A stretch of 64,000 nucleotides of DNA, from positions 62,001 to 126,000 of the forward strand of contig JAMXBD010001376.1 of assembly GCA_024138025.1 (NCBI GenBank). The letters run 5' to 3'. The first letter of the stretch is position 1. The number at the start of each line of letters is the position of its first letter. A model generated the notes under the pieces. The model was not told the DNA's origin. It was given only the letters and a program-made list of their open reading frames with translations, and ran no database searches. The DNA is from Combretum micranthum. Lineage: Eukaryota; Streptophyta; Magnoliopsida; Myrtales; Combretaceae. The position numbers and the translations under genes are program-made. Of this stretch, positions 12,571-24,130 are shown piece after piece.

Positions 12571-14648
12571 GTATCTCATCCTTCTCTCTTTCACCTTTAC
12601 AAACCCTACACTTTTCCTCTCTCTTTTTCCCTTTCCTTTCTCTTCTTCTTTGCTTTGTTCTTCTTAAGAACAAGCTGCCACTATTTTCTTTCCTTGCTCA
12701 TACACACTTTTCTTGCAAATATTTGAGGTAATCATCCTCTTTTAACTTCCATAGGATGTTGTAGGATGATAGTAGGGATGTTTCATGCATCAAAGGATAT
12801 TCCACAAGCATAAAAAGCTATGGATGATGATGCTAAAAAATTGAAACACTCCTCTTGTTGATGATCTTTTTTGTTATTAGTATATTTGTTATCTTGAAGG
12901 CTTGTTTATCTTCTTATTTTTGTGATAACTTGTAGATCTAGAGTTTTACAAGGTTTAGTTATGTTTGTGTGTAGATCTAGAAGTTTAAGGCCTACTACCA
13001 AGTTTTTCTTATGTTTTCATGGTTGTATTTTGAGTAGATCTTAGATTCAAGTTTGAATGAAAAGGTAATTTTCGTAACTTGTCAAGGCACCATTTCAAAA
13101 ACCCTCTTCCAAGTCTTAAAATGGAAGTTTTTGTTAAGAAAATGAAGGTTTGATGGATGTATATTATCAAGACTTCATCTTACAAGAATCAAAGTTGATT
13201 TTCAAAGTTTATTTTCAAAAACAAAAATTGTATTTTCGGATCAAGACAAAGATCTAAAATAAAAATATGTTTTCCAACTCAAAAATGAGGATTTTATTCA
13301 AGAAATGAAGGGTTCTTAAGATATAATATGTAATGGATTGTTTTTCATGAGTTTTGATGAATTTTCTCAAGAGATATGTTCAAAATAAATTTATGAAAAT
13401 TCGGATCTAGACCAAGACCCATTTTTGGAACCCATTATCTAACTTTAAAATGAAGATTTAAACAAAATATAAAGGGCTCTTGGTATAGATATCTTAAGGA
13501 ATGAATTTTCATAAGTTTAAATGAGTTTTCCTAAAAGTATTGCTTAAATCAAGAGCTTTATAAAAGACAAAATTTAGGTCTTGTTTTCATTGTAAACTTC
13601 AAAGAGAAAATTCATAATTAAGGGGAGACCAATTTTGAAAACCTTCTTTTAGATCTCAAAACAAGTATTTTACATGGAAAATGGAATGCCTTGATGATAA
13701 ATAAAATAGGAAAATTATTTTCATTGAACTAAGTAAGTTTTGGTAAAGGAATTACTCAAATTAAGACAATGAGTTTCAATTCCAAATTTCGGTTTTATAA
13801 AAATGGATTCTTAGAAGTCTCTTTTGAACTTTATGTTTGGGATTAGATAAGTGTGTAATCTCTTAATTTTGTTTTGAGAATCTCCTTGCAAGTTTAGGAC
13901 TAAAATAAGTTAATCTAAGTAGTTAAATAGAGTAGATATGGCTATTTTTTACAAAGGCTCAAATCTTGGATTTTCGCAACCCTACTGTACAGTATGTTTC
14001 CGACCCTTAAATGACCTTAAATGTTTGAATTAACTTTAGAAATAGATAGATCTTTCAAAGTAGATAAAAATCGGTATACTATAAGCTTAATTCTGAGTTA
14101 AAATGAGTTAGATATGACCTTTTTAAGTTAAGAATTCAACCCAGGCGAAAATTGATGAACTTAGTAAATAAAATTGTTAAGTTTAATAGAACTTCATAAG
14201 AGATACTCATTAAGGGTATTCTTTGTACTTAGGTGAATTGGAGGATGGGTTACCACTTCCCGAGGACTATTACGACTAGTGGATTTCACTACATGGACAA
14301 GTGAGTTCATTTCTTAATTAATTATGCTCTTGGGTGTGCTTGTAGTAGTAATGGCATTAGACTTAGGAAAAGATAAAATTGTGATTGAATGATGATCTAA
14401 ACTTGCATGAATGAACGATAAGTATATCGAGGCAAGATTTGTTGCAATAACCTTGTATGAGCTAGTATAGATTTGGAGTGTCTGAAATCTGTATGATCAC
14501 TTTTAAATTATTTAATTAATATGCCATGATTATATGAATAAACTGTACATGCATATCACGTAGTGAGCCACATATCATTGTCGAGTATGCTTTTGGTGGG
14601 ACAAAGGTGTATTTGGGAGGCAGCGGGTTTTTAATTAATGGGATTAGG

Positions 14649-14822
14649 GTTGCATGACTTATGGACCACCCCATTCAAATAATGAAACTATGGTTGCATG
14701 ACTTATGGACCAACATTAAAATTGTGGTTACATGTCTTATGGACCACCCCACTTAAGATTGGGACTATGGTTGCATGTCTTATGGACCAACATTGAAACT
14801 ATAGTTGCATGACTTATGAACT
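14649..14822 (+). repeat. Dimeric tandem repeat inside solo LTR copy 1
   Basis: Five copies of a core close to GTTGCATGACTTATGGACCA start at about 14649, 14692, 14726, 14769 and 14803. The spacing alternates 43, 34, 43, 34 bp, so the true unit is about 77 bp made of two related halves. One half is followed by CCCC-containing sequence and the other by AACATT. The sister copies carry a different array at the equivalent position. Confidence 0.8.
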
Positions 14823-15446
14823 ACCCCAAACCCCGAATGGAGGGAGTAAATCCATTCAAATATGACTACCGGAAAGTCATATGATTGCTTGCTCATTTGC
14901 TTGTGCATTCATATGGTTGCTTAATTATAACTTGCTTGTATAGATATTTTAGCTTGATCGAGTATGTTACTTAGAAAATGAATCTCACTAAGCAATTAGC
15001 TTATATCCCGATAGTTTTTGTTGCAGTGTCTCTATTTTTGGTTGTTCCGAGAGGACACTTTGTGCAGGTTTATCACATTGGATTAAAGAGCTTTTGAGGA
15101 AATCGGGACCTAGTATAGGCATGGACTTCTAGGAAAATCTCTTTAATGTAGACTCAGATATTTGCAATTTGGAGCTCAACGATGAAGACTCCCATTATTT
15201 TGGTGGGGGTATGCCCCCTTAGTTTTTGTAAAATTTAACTATTTATCTGTTGTGATTTCTATTCTTAATGCTATGTATGCTTTCTTAAGACTACTCGATT
15301 CAAAGTGTGATCCTAAAAGTTGTGTAAGTACACCTTACACCCGATATGTAAACTTATGGGATGACTAAGGTTGTCATACTTAAGTTTAAATATCGAGTGT
15401 GGTGGACTATCGCATTTAGGGTACCCCTTTGGAGCGTGACAGTGTT

Positions 15447-16245
15447 AATCCTTTTCTTAGAAGTCTATCTAACCTATTGGTGCACTAGTTTTAACCAAAT
15501 TTTACTAATTAAGTACTATGATCTGTTCTAATGGATTGGTCAGTGCTAGGAAAGTATATCTATCAAATGTAGTTTGCAAACAAACTGTAGAGTTGTATTC
15601 CTTAGGGTCCTCAACAAGTACTATTACTCCTCTTATTGGTTATTATCTAGCAAATCAAATCGAATTAGACGATTATAATTAATCAACTAAACTGATTGCT
15701 AGCTACATCTATGTTCACTAAAGTAATCAACGAATTTAGGTTACTTTAACAATCAACAACACATTAGACTTGCTTCACCAATGAATTAACATGTACTACA
15801 ACATTATTATTTGTTGTGCCTTTTCTAAATGCGAGATTTCACCAAATAGACCAATATCTCTCTCAAGACAATTGAACCTTAATCCTAGCCTTTTCAAACT
15901 AGAATCTCTTCCTAGTTAATAGCCAACTAAGATCGCATTAAGAATATGATCCTAAGGTAATTTCCAATTAGAAGCAAGAAGTTTCATGAACCTATCTCTA
16001 GGAGCACGAGCAACTTCTCTCCATAGTTTAGATCTATTCTACAGGTAGATTTCTCAATTGCATCCTGTGAAAATATGGTTTAACACTAAGTCATCTACTA
16101 CCTAAACTTAGGATGCTTAAACCCACTTTGGGGATTAGCAAAATCAACAAAAATTAGCATTTAGCCCATATATGTACATGATAAACATAACTTTGTAAGT
16201 CTCAACTATTACTCATGCGTGATGTAAGAAAACAACATAATACAA
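15447..16245. other. No gene seen; presumed interior of a copia-type element
   Basis: This region lies immediately downstream (minus strand) of the primer-binding site at 16246-16256, so it should be the leader and start of an internal region. I see no open frame longer than a few dozen codons and no recognisable gag motif. Confidence 0.3.
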
Positions 16246-16256
16246 CGTTGATACCA
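16246..16256 (-). other. Primer-binding site, initiator-Met tRNA type
   Basis: The minus strand reads TGGTATCAACG, matching the first eight bases of the TGGTATCAGAGC primer site used by most plant copia and many gypsy elements. It sits next to the proposed LTR end. Confidence 0.5.
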
Positions 16257-17884
16257 CTTAATAATCAAGAAGGGAGGTTGAATTGATTATTAATAAAAAA
16301 TTTTGCCTTTAAAAATAAATTCCCCTTCGGTTTTAAATATGACAACGATATAAACAATTACACAATTATGAAAATAAATTGCAAGAATTTAAAAGATAGG
16401 GAGAAGAGAATCAGGTTGTAATTTAAAGTAGTTCCGCCTTGTGCGTTAGTCCACTCATCTAGCTCTAATCAGGGGACCCCGTTATCCTATAGGTTTGTTC
16501 CATTATATCCAATAACTTCAAATTATAATATTATACAATTCTCTCTACTCGATTCTCACAGCTATCCTCTAGCTACAATTGATCTACAGAGTTTAATCTT
16601 ATAATTGAACTATCAACTAAGAAGGCAACAACACGTTCCTTTTTTTACACAAGTAAAAGAATAATTCAAAAGCAAAATGCAATAGGAATAAGTTTACATA
16701 GAATCTGCTCACAGTTGTAAGCTTAAAAGATGTTCTGTATAATCTGGATTTGAAAAGAGAGAATAAGAGAGTGTTTGTTTGTTGCATGAATAGTATCGAT
16801 ATTCTATACTTCTTTCCATCTTTTATCACTCATATACTCTTGTTCAAAACGCTATTTGGAAGATGGATAACATATCCCAATTATCTCAGCTAAAATATGT
16901 TATCCCTTATCTCCTTTTTGTTTTTGGAATTTGAAATCCAGATGATTACTTCAATAGATAGAAGATATATTTCCAATCTTCTATTTGTCTTCCTGATTTG
17001 AATTTGAAAAGCGTGCGGTAGTAGATAGAAGATAAACTCTGCTGGATTTTCATGATTCAACAAAATCTAGATGTATCCATTTTGAATTCCTTCCATAACA
17101 TTATTTTGATGGAGATAGACTTTGAATATGATCCGTTGCTGATATTTCTGTCCTCATTGTGATTTTTTAAGATAATGTTTATCTTCTTCTAATCTTCTCA
17201 GCAAGATCTATAAAATTAGATAAGATATATTCTTGTTCTTATCTTGATATATATCAATACGGATAATCACCTTATCTTTAATTGAATCTCATATAAAATT
17301 GTCCAAGCAATATCTGATTTTGTCCTTGAAGAATTATTTTCGTTTGATGAAAGAGAATTTGAAAAACTCTTTAAATCTTCTCGAATATTAACCGACTTTA
17401 GTAGACTAAATAAGTATACTACCTAAATACACTTATTATCCCGAAGCTAGGTCTTCAAAATACTTGTTTATACTCATCTAAAATGTTGTAGATCTCATTT
17501 GGAAGATGAATAGTAAGTATCGTTTCACAAGAATTGTTGTCCAAAGTTCTAGTAAAGGTTCTGTGACACCTTCTGGATTTCTAGTATAGTTCTTTATCCT
17601 TAAAGTAACTTCTAAAAAACATTTTGTATATCTTTTGTCTTTTGACAAAGCCTTTGATGACATTATTCCTTGTAATAGAACTTATGTATGCCTTGTTTAC
17701 GTTTAGAAACACTTAAAATTCAAAACATGTAACTCATACATTCGCTTATCTTGAACTAATAAAGGTTCTATGAAAGGTTCTATTTAAGACTCATATATAT
17801 AAATAATTCCACACACTACATAGAATAATTAGTTTCTTTGAGTATTTTGTTGTCATCAAAACTTTATTTAATAGAGAATCAACA
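16257..17884 (-). mobile_element. Probable Ty1/copia-type LTR (about 1.6 kb)
   Basis: On the minus strand it starts TGTTGATTCTC (17884) and ends around the stretch CCTCCCTTCTTGATTATTA, next to a Met-tRNA primer site. The AAGGGAGGTTGAATTGA phrase on the plus strand near 16270 and the TGTCATCAAAACTTT-like phrase near 17855 are common in large SIRE/Maximus-type copia LTRs. The terminal CA has probably decayed to TA. No open frame is credible inside. The family is inferred from these landmarks. Confidence 0.5.
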
Positions 17885-17889
17885 TACAA

Positions 17890-18908
17890 TAAAAGTAGAA
17901 CTTAAGATAATAGAACATGGAAAACAACCCATATAATTGGATTCACTTGAAGAAGTTGATATAATGATGTTCCAGTACACTTGTATAATGCACTCTCCTA
18001 TACACGGAAAATACTATTATAAGATTGCAAAGATAATAGATGGTGAATGATCAATAGTGGTGTCTAAATGATAATAATTTGTCCCTTCTCTCTTTGTAAT
18101 GTTTCACATGAGTATTTATTTGTATCATCCATTTGGTGCATCTTATGGGTGAAAATACGTGTCAATTAGCCTTCATTCCTCTTCAAAAAGGTGTTTAGAT
18201 CTAAAATGACACGAAAATATCCCATAAGTAACCACCATAATAGCCATTAAATGGCCCGTCATATCATCGAAAGAGATTATCCTAGGCAGATAATGGTTGT
18301 GATGGAGGTCGTGGTCTCATCGGATGACAATCTACAAATGATAACACCCATAATTGGATCTTCATGTAACTCTACAAATTGGCCCCCTGATAGTCATGGT
18401 CGTATCATAGGCCATGATCTTCACTATGCTTTGTTGAATCCTTATGAATAACGATCATAACAAGTTTCTATCAAATGTTAGTAGAGATCATCATCTTGAT
18501 CATGGCCGTTAGATGTGTCATTATCTCCTCTATGGTCTCCTTTGTATCGACACATAACAGCCGTGTCATCCCTAGTTTCTCGGTCAGAGGAGATCACTAC
18601 CAAGATTACGACCATAGCACGGGTGGTGATCTCTTCTATTTGTGCTATTCTTCTGAATTATGCCTATAATCGCTTCTTAAATATTAATCCAAGAAGATCA
18701 TTATCTCTATCACAAGCGTGATGTTGCTTGGATGACATGTTCAACTCCAATTCTTGTTTAATTCGATTCAAATGTTGATATTTCTCCTTTTTAAACTTGA
18801 AAAGAATATATTTTCTAATTAAAAACCAATTTTCTAAAATTAAACATGAATTAAAGAAATATTTATCCATAATCTGACCTTAATAAGTATAGTAAATTGC
18901 CCCTATCA
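17890..18908 (-). other. No gene seen; interior side of a gypsy primer site, with repeated palindromic words
   Basis: This lies downstream (minus strand) of the Met-type primer site at 18909-18927 but shows no recognisable gag. Between 18240 and 18730 the sequence is punctuated by ATCATG, CATGATC, GGTCGT and GTGATC words, a scattered palindromic array like those in several LTRs of this window. Short open frames here look like chance. Confidence 0.3.
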
Positions 18909-18960
18909 CCTATAGCTCTAATACCAACAAAAGTTATCACACCTGAAAGGGTACTTAACG
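18909..18960 (-). mobile_element. Primer-binding site and 3' end of a gypsy LTR, split by the hAT element
   Basis: The minus strand reads TTGGTATTAGAGCTATAGG at 18927-18909, one base off the classic TGGTATCAGAGC primer site. Just upstream (about 18935) the LTR ends in GTGTGATA, a decayed GTGTGACA. The hAT transposon landed inside this LTR, which should continue at 23247 on the far side. Confidence 0.55.
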
Positions 18961-18968
18961 GTGACAAC

Positions 18969-19170
18969 AAGGGATGCAAGCGGGCGAGTTTTTATAAGGT
19001 ACCCAACCAGCCCAACCCGATAAATACCCTATAGGATCCCTATAGGGTTTGGGACGGGTTTTGGGATTAATAATAAAACCCTATAAGGTTTTAGGACGGG
19101 TTTTGGGACAACTGTAAAACTCATTGGGAACCCGAACCCATTAATATATACATATATATCATACTTAATC
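18969..19170 (+). repeat. Left terminal inverted repeat and subterminal repeats of the hAT element
   Basis: The first 20 or so bases form the inverted repeat. The following 180 bp contain CCCTATAGG, GGGTTTGGGACGGG, a second GGACGGGTTTTGGGAC and reversed AACCCGAACCC words. The counterpart at the right end is about 23060-23238. The arrays are GC-richer than the interior. Confidence 0.85.
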
Positions 19171-20573
19171 TTTTGATTCTTCTAGCCATCTTATAATCCT
19201 ATGCTCGTCCAATAACGTCAAAGGCTGCTTTTTTTTTTTGTTTTTATTAAATTATTAAAAGAAACTAAAAAACCCTAAATCCTTAGTCCTCACTCTCTAA
19301 TCTCCTCTCCTCTCATTCGCTGCCGCACTCCTCAAAAGTCAAACCTCAGTCCTCCACTCCTTCTCCTCCCAAACCCAGCTTTTATTTTCCTTCTGGCATC
19401 ACAATCATAGCTTAAGGACCATCGGACGTCGCTTTTACTCGGAACAACAAATAGATCTGCTGTTATTTTCCTTCTTGCAATCGTTGCTCGCAGATCTCGG
19501 TAATACATGACTCTCTAACTGTTTTGTTTTCTTATATGCATGTCATATGAATTTATTTATCTTAATTTTGGTGAACTATTCGTGCATTAAAAGAAGATGA
19601 CTCTTTTTCCCTGATCTGGTCAAAATTGAATTGTTCTTTTTCATAGATCCGACAAACTTTTTTAAGGAAAAACTAACGGAGCCTAAGGATTGTTTGGTTT
19701 TCGCAATTCTTAAAATGCAGTTCTTACGATGTAGCTGATTGAAATTTGTTTAACAATAATAAATTCTTTTATAAGGAATAGATTAATTTAAAAATTTATT
19801 TATTTGTAATAGGACAAATTAATTTAAAAATTTTGGATCCATTGAACACCATCTATAAGAGCATCCTAACTTACTTTTACAAAATATTTTTTAATAATTT
19901 TTTAACTATGTTAGTGTAAATAATACTTTATAAAATTTATCATCAATAAATTATGTAAATATGTAAAACAAGTATAATTATATTATTGATATTTAATTTA
20001 TTATCATTTAAAAATATAATTAATAAATTTAGTTTTGATAGTTCCGTTTATATTGGCCATAGATCATTGGCATTTTCTTCAGAATATTTTAAGGAGCATA
20101 ACAAAAACCAGGAAAACAAAAATAAATAAATTTACCTATGGTGCAAATGGGAAATATGGAACGGCTTTAATTTGGGAAAAAGAATTTGGCCTACCTAACG
20201 GTGGATGTTATTCTGACGCAAGCCAAGTTAGAATTTTACTAAGAAAGATACTTAGGGTTTACAAATTTCGCAACATCTTAGTCTTTCGGAATATAAGTTT
20301 CTAGTAATAGGACAAATTTTGTTCTTTTAAAATTTTGAAAAACTGTAAATGAGTCTGACTTCTTGAATCTTGTTGTTGGAATGAAAACATGACAAGATAT
20401 AATGCAATGATGATAATGAAGGGGAACAGCACCTAAAGTTCATGAAACAAAGACACACTTTAGTTAATTTAATATGAGATAAAACTCTTGATATTTCCAT
20501 TGATATATTGTTCTTTATTCCAATTCCATTGATATGATATTTAATATTATCCTTTCATGCAGTTAATTTGAGT

Positions 20574-22803
20574 ATGGATGTGGATGAATATGAGATGAAT
20601 ATGGAGGAAAATGTCAATGATTTTGATCCTATGGAAAGCCCATCTCTACCACCTAGACCAAGAAAACCAACAATTACATCAGGCTCTCTTGTAGCAAGTA
20701 GCGCCAATCAACAGACAACCCCAAGCGTAAGTTGACTTCTTCCGTATGGTCTGAGATGGTGAAGAAAACGATCGATGGGGAGGAAGTTGCAATTTGCAAC
20801 CATTGTTCAAAAAGATTGAAAGCAGTAAGTAAAAATGGCACCAAGCACTTGCATAATCACTTAAAAAAGTGCATTCAAAGAAACAATCATGGAGACCTTA
20901 GACAATATCTCTTGTCAATGGAAAAAACCAAAGTGAGAGTGACAGTAGTAGCTTGACAATAGGAAACTGGACTCTTAATCAAGAAACTGCTAGGCAGAAA
21001 CTTGCAAAGGCAATTGTTGTCCATGAGTATCCTATTTCAATAGTTGAGCATGAATATTTTAGAGAGTACATAGAGAGTATTCAACCTCTTATTCAGCATG
21101 TGAGTCGTACAACCATAAAGAAAGAAATCTTGAGCATTTATAATGTAGAAAGGGAAAATTTGAAGGTGCAACTGAAAGGGCTTAATTCTCGAGTGGCAAT
21201 AACAACTGATATGTGGACTTCAAATCAGAAAAAGGGATACATGACTGTTACTGCACACTTCATTGACAACAACTGGAAACTTCAAAGTCGACTCTTGAAG
21301 TAAGTCTCTATACTTGTATATTTCTATCTAATGTATCTGAAAATTAGAATCTCTTTTAATTATTGTTACATTCATATGCAGTTTTTTGTATGTTCCAACT
21401 CCACATACAAATGAAAATCTTGCTGAGGGATTATTTGATTCATTGATGGCATGGAATCTAGATAGAAAATTATCTACTATCACTGTAGATAATTGTTCAA
21501 CAAATGATGCAATGATTGCAACTCTGTTATTAAAGTTGCGAAAGGATGATTTGATTCTTCGTGGGAAGATATTGCATATGCGTTGTTGTGCGCATATTTT
21601 GAACTTAATTGTTAGAGATGTGTGACTGTGATAGAAAGTGCAATAGAGAAGATTCGTGATAGTGTCCAGTTTTGGTCAGCAACTCCATCACGAGTTGAGA
21701 AATTTGGGAAGCTTGCAAGCAGCTAGATGTCTCATACAGTAGAAGGCTTTGTTTGGATTGCAAGACTCGATGGAATTCAACATATAACATGCTTCTTACT
21801 GCCATTGGATATAAAGAAGTCTTTTATAGAGTTCAACATTTGGATAGACATTATAAAAGTCTTCCTTCAGATGATGATTGGGAGTTGGCTGAAGAAATAT
21901 GCAAAAAGTTGGCTATTTTTTATGAGGTATCTAACCTATTTTCAGGTACTAATTATCCGACTGCAAATTATTATTTTTGGAAAGTATATACAATTAGAAA
22001 TGCATTGATTGAATGGAAGGATTCTCTTGATTTGAATATTAGTGTCATGGCTAAAAAGATGTTTGAAAAGTTTGAAAAATATTGGGGTGATGTTCATGTC
22101 ATTATGGCTGTATGTATGTTGGATCCTCGCTTTAAGATGAAGGCGGTGGATTTTGTGTTTCGTAAGGTTTTTGGAGTGAATGCTTCTAAAGAGATACAAA
22201 ATGTCAAGGACACTGCTTATGAACTAATTCAAGAATATCAAGGTAGATCTAAATCTCGCCAAAGTAAGAGCTCAGATGGTAGATCTTCTCCAAATCCTTC
22301 AGGAGTGGCAGTGGCACTAGTGCTCCAACTTCAACTGATCCTATTATGGAATGTTATTTAGAATATTTGAAAACTACCACCACTGATGTCCAGGTAAAGT
22401 CAGAGTTAGACCATTATTTAGAAGAACCTATGGAGCCTTGGTGGAAAACTCTAAGTTTGATATTCTTGAATGGTGGAAAGTGAGTGTAATGAAATATCCT
22501 ACGTTAGCAGAGGTAGCTAGAGATATAGCTATTCCCGTGTCCACAGTTGCATCTGAATCTGCATTTAGTACCGGCGTCGAGTAATTAGTTCACATAGAAG
22601 TCGACTTAAAGCAGATACCATAGAGGCATTGATGTGTACTCAAAGTTGGATAGTTCATAAATCAAGTGGTAAGAGACTAGTAAATTTATTTATTTATTTT
22701 TTTTAAATGTTTTCACCATATATCTAATGTATTGGAAATGTTTTGCTTTTTTTTTTTTTTTGTAGGTATGAAGACAAATGAAGAAGAAGATGAAAATGAG
22801 TAG
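20574..22803 (+). pseudogene. hAT transposase, BED zinc finger type, inactivated by frameshifts
   Basis: The product would cut and paste the element. An ATG at 20574 opens an acidic leader. A BED zinc finger follows (about 20735-20880: CNHC, then a GTKHLHNHLKKC end). Central hAT blocks come next, including ITTDMWTSNQ (about 21220), TVDNCSTND, CAHILNLIV and DCKTRWNSTYNMLL (about 21755). An LDPRF-type motif follows, and the C-terminal dimerisation block ends near VASESAFST and SRLKADTIEALMCTQSWI (about 22540-22650). Two introns fit the frame: 21300-21381 and 22669-22765, both GT-AG. The stop is TAG at 22801. Frame breaks near 20730, 20940, 21615, 21705, 22290, 22440 and 22575 kill it. The protein resembles RICESLEEPER/DAYSLEEPER-annotated families. 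A leader intron from about 19500 to 20560 is possible. Confidence 0.9.
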
Positions 22804-23059
22804 TGAAATCTATGAGGATTTTAAATTTGTATTGTAATTTGATGAGAGATGCTTTTGCTTTGTCTAATTTTTATTTGCTTTAAAATTTGTATTGTGATTT
22901 GATAAATGTTGTGATGAACATTACATTCTCTTTAATTTGGTTTCCTAAGACACTTTTGATTTTCTTCCCATGAAAATGGTATTTTATAAAGAGGATTGTA
23001 TAAGTAATGATAAAGTTTTTTCTTAGCTTGTGAAGTAGGAAAATATTGGAAATAGAAAA

Positions 23060-23238
23060 AGATGAAAAAACCCTATAGAATTTAGGACGGGTACCCTATA
23101 GGGTTTGTTTAGTGGGTTTTGGGTTCATGGACAAAAACCCTATAAGGTTTGGGATGGGTTTCGAGAACCCTACTAGGTATCTAGTTTGGGTTCGGGTTTT
23201 AGTGTACCCGTCCCAAACTCGTCCCGATTGCATTCCTA
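23060..23238 (+). repeat. Right subterminal repeats and terminal inverted repeat of the hAT element
   Basis: This carries AGGACGGGTACCCTATAGGG, CCCTATAAGGTTTGGGATGG and a reversed CCCGTCCCAAACTCG before the terminal repeat. It mirrors the left end and confirms that the two ends belong to one element. Confidence 0.85.
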
Positions 23239-23246
23239 GTGACAAC

Positions 23247-24130
23247 CTGCCATAGGTACTCTCGAGAATAGAGAACTTCATTCGTGATGTCCTAATTCCT
23301 GTTAACTACTTATGAAGCATCTACCAAAATTGAATATTTATATATCATATAAGGAATAAACTAAACTGCATAACTTAAACATAAGTCTTGGTATAAAATA
23401 GAGAGTCTCCATGGCTCATAAAAGTATTACAGTAGTCCTAACAAAATAAAACATTAAATCGTTCTATCGCGTTTTTATCCTGCCCATCCAAAAATTAGAA
23501 CCTTACCGAAGGTACCCTCCTAGCAATGCCATAGACAACCTAAAATATGGTTAAGCCTGTTGGGATGTAAGCAACCACCGCTCAGTAATGGGGCATATAC
23601 ACAAACGCAACAATTATAACAAGCACAAGTGAGTTATCATATCATATGCTATGCATGGGCAAGCAAATGTAATGTAATATCACATGTGGTTTTTCGGTAA
23701 TTATCTTAAAGTTTTGGGTAAACTACCAACCCCCAACGAGCCCGCGCCCCACCCCCCCCCCCACTCTTTCCATTCTTCCTGTCTAACCTCAGGTTGGGAA
23801 CAACAACTACCATTAATGTTCAAGCATCTAACATAACTTGAATCTCTTAGCGTGCCATTCTTATCATGTCAATTTCTCAACCTCAATCACTACACTTTTT
23901 GGAGCACACATGCCCAAAATGGTAGGGTAGACTTAGTCTCCACCAAGTGTACGACATTTTCTTATGCCATATAGTTCACAAATAGTGGAATAGGATCGTC
24001 ACCAATATGTCGTCTTTATTGGATCACCGCTTGCATGCCATCTATCCTACTCACCGTGTAATAATGATGTCCTTCAAGTAATGTAATGTATCGTGTAATG
24101 AATGACTAGTTTTACTTAAAACTTGAATAT
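23247..24130 (-). other. Probable continuation of the gypsy LTR interrupted by hAT
   Basis: No gene. Joining 18960 to 23247 across the target duplication restores one continuous sequence, so this should be the rest of the LTR that ends near 18935. A homopolymer C run lies near 23750-23762. The outer (TG) end of the LTR could not be located. Confidence 0.4.

Larger units (their letters stand above)
11722..15441 (+). mobile_element. Solo LTR, large gypsy family, copy 1 (3,720 bp)
   Basis: It begins TGTAAACCC and ends GGAGCGTGACA. The flanks are the exact 5-bp duplication GTGTT (11717-11721 and 15442-15446). Ends and interior match the copies at 43761-47259 and 48246-51725. There is no internal coding region, so this is a solo LTR. 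A TATA-like site lies at 12564, followed by a CT-rich tract. A dimeric tandem repeat occupies 14649-14822. LTRs of this size with no ORF are typical of the Tat/Ogre-like gypsy branch. That assignment is an inference from size and termini. Confidence 0.9.
18969..23238 (+). mobile_element. Complete Ac-like hAT DNA transposon (4,270 bp)
   Basis: The element is bounded by an exact 8-bp target duplication GTGACAAC (18961-18968 and 23239-23246), the diagnostic size for hAT. The left end reads AAGGGATGCAAGCGGGCGAG and the right end, reversed, TAGGAATGCAATCGGGACGAG. These resemble the (C/T)AGGGATGAAA ends of maize Ac, including outermost bases that do not pair. Both subterminal regions carry repeated CCCTATAGGGTTT and GGACGGGT words in both orientations, the expected transposase-binding zone. 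It holds one transposase gene with BED zinc finger and hAT C-terminal domain, now broken. Both ends still look intact. Confidence 0.93.

Noticed and set aside
12416..12731. Two overlapping open frames rich in Leu, Ser and Phe
   Set aside because: They fall in the CT-rich leader tract of a solo LTR, where pyrimidine-rich DNA gives Ser/Leu/Phe frames without being coding.
18251..18721. Three overlapping short frames
   Set aside because: They lie in a palindromic repeat array, overlap one another in different frames and have no homologues that I recognise.
18969..19130. Telomere-like words (CCCTATAGGG, AACCCTA) near the hAT left end
   Set aside because: The spacing and sequence are not tandem TTTAGGG. 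The same words recur at the other end of the transposon as subterminal repeats.
20035..20304. 89-codon open frame in the left part of the hAT element
   Set aside because: It lies in the probable leader intron upstream of the transposase ATG, matches no known domain and is not in frame with the transposase.
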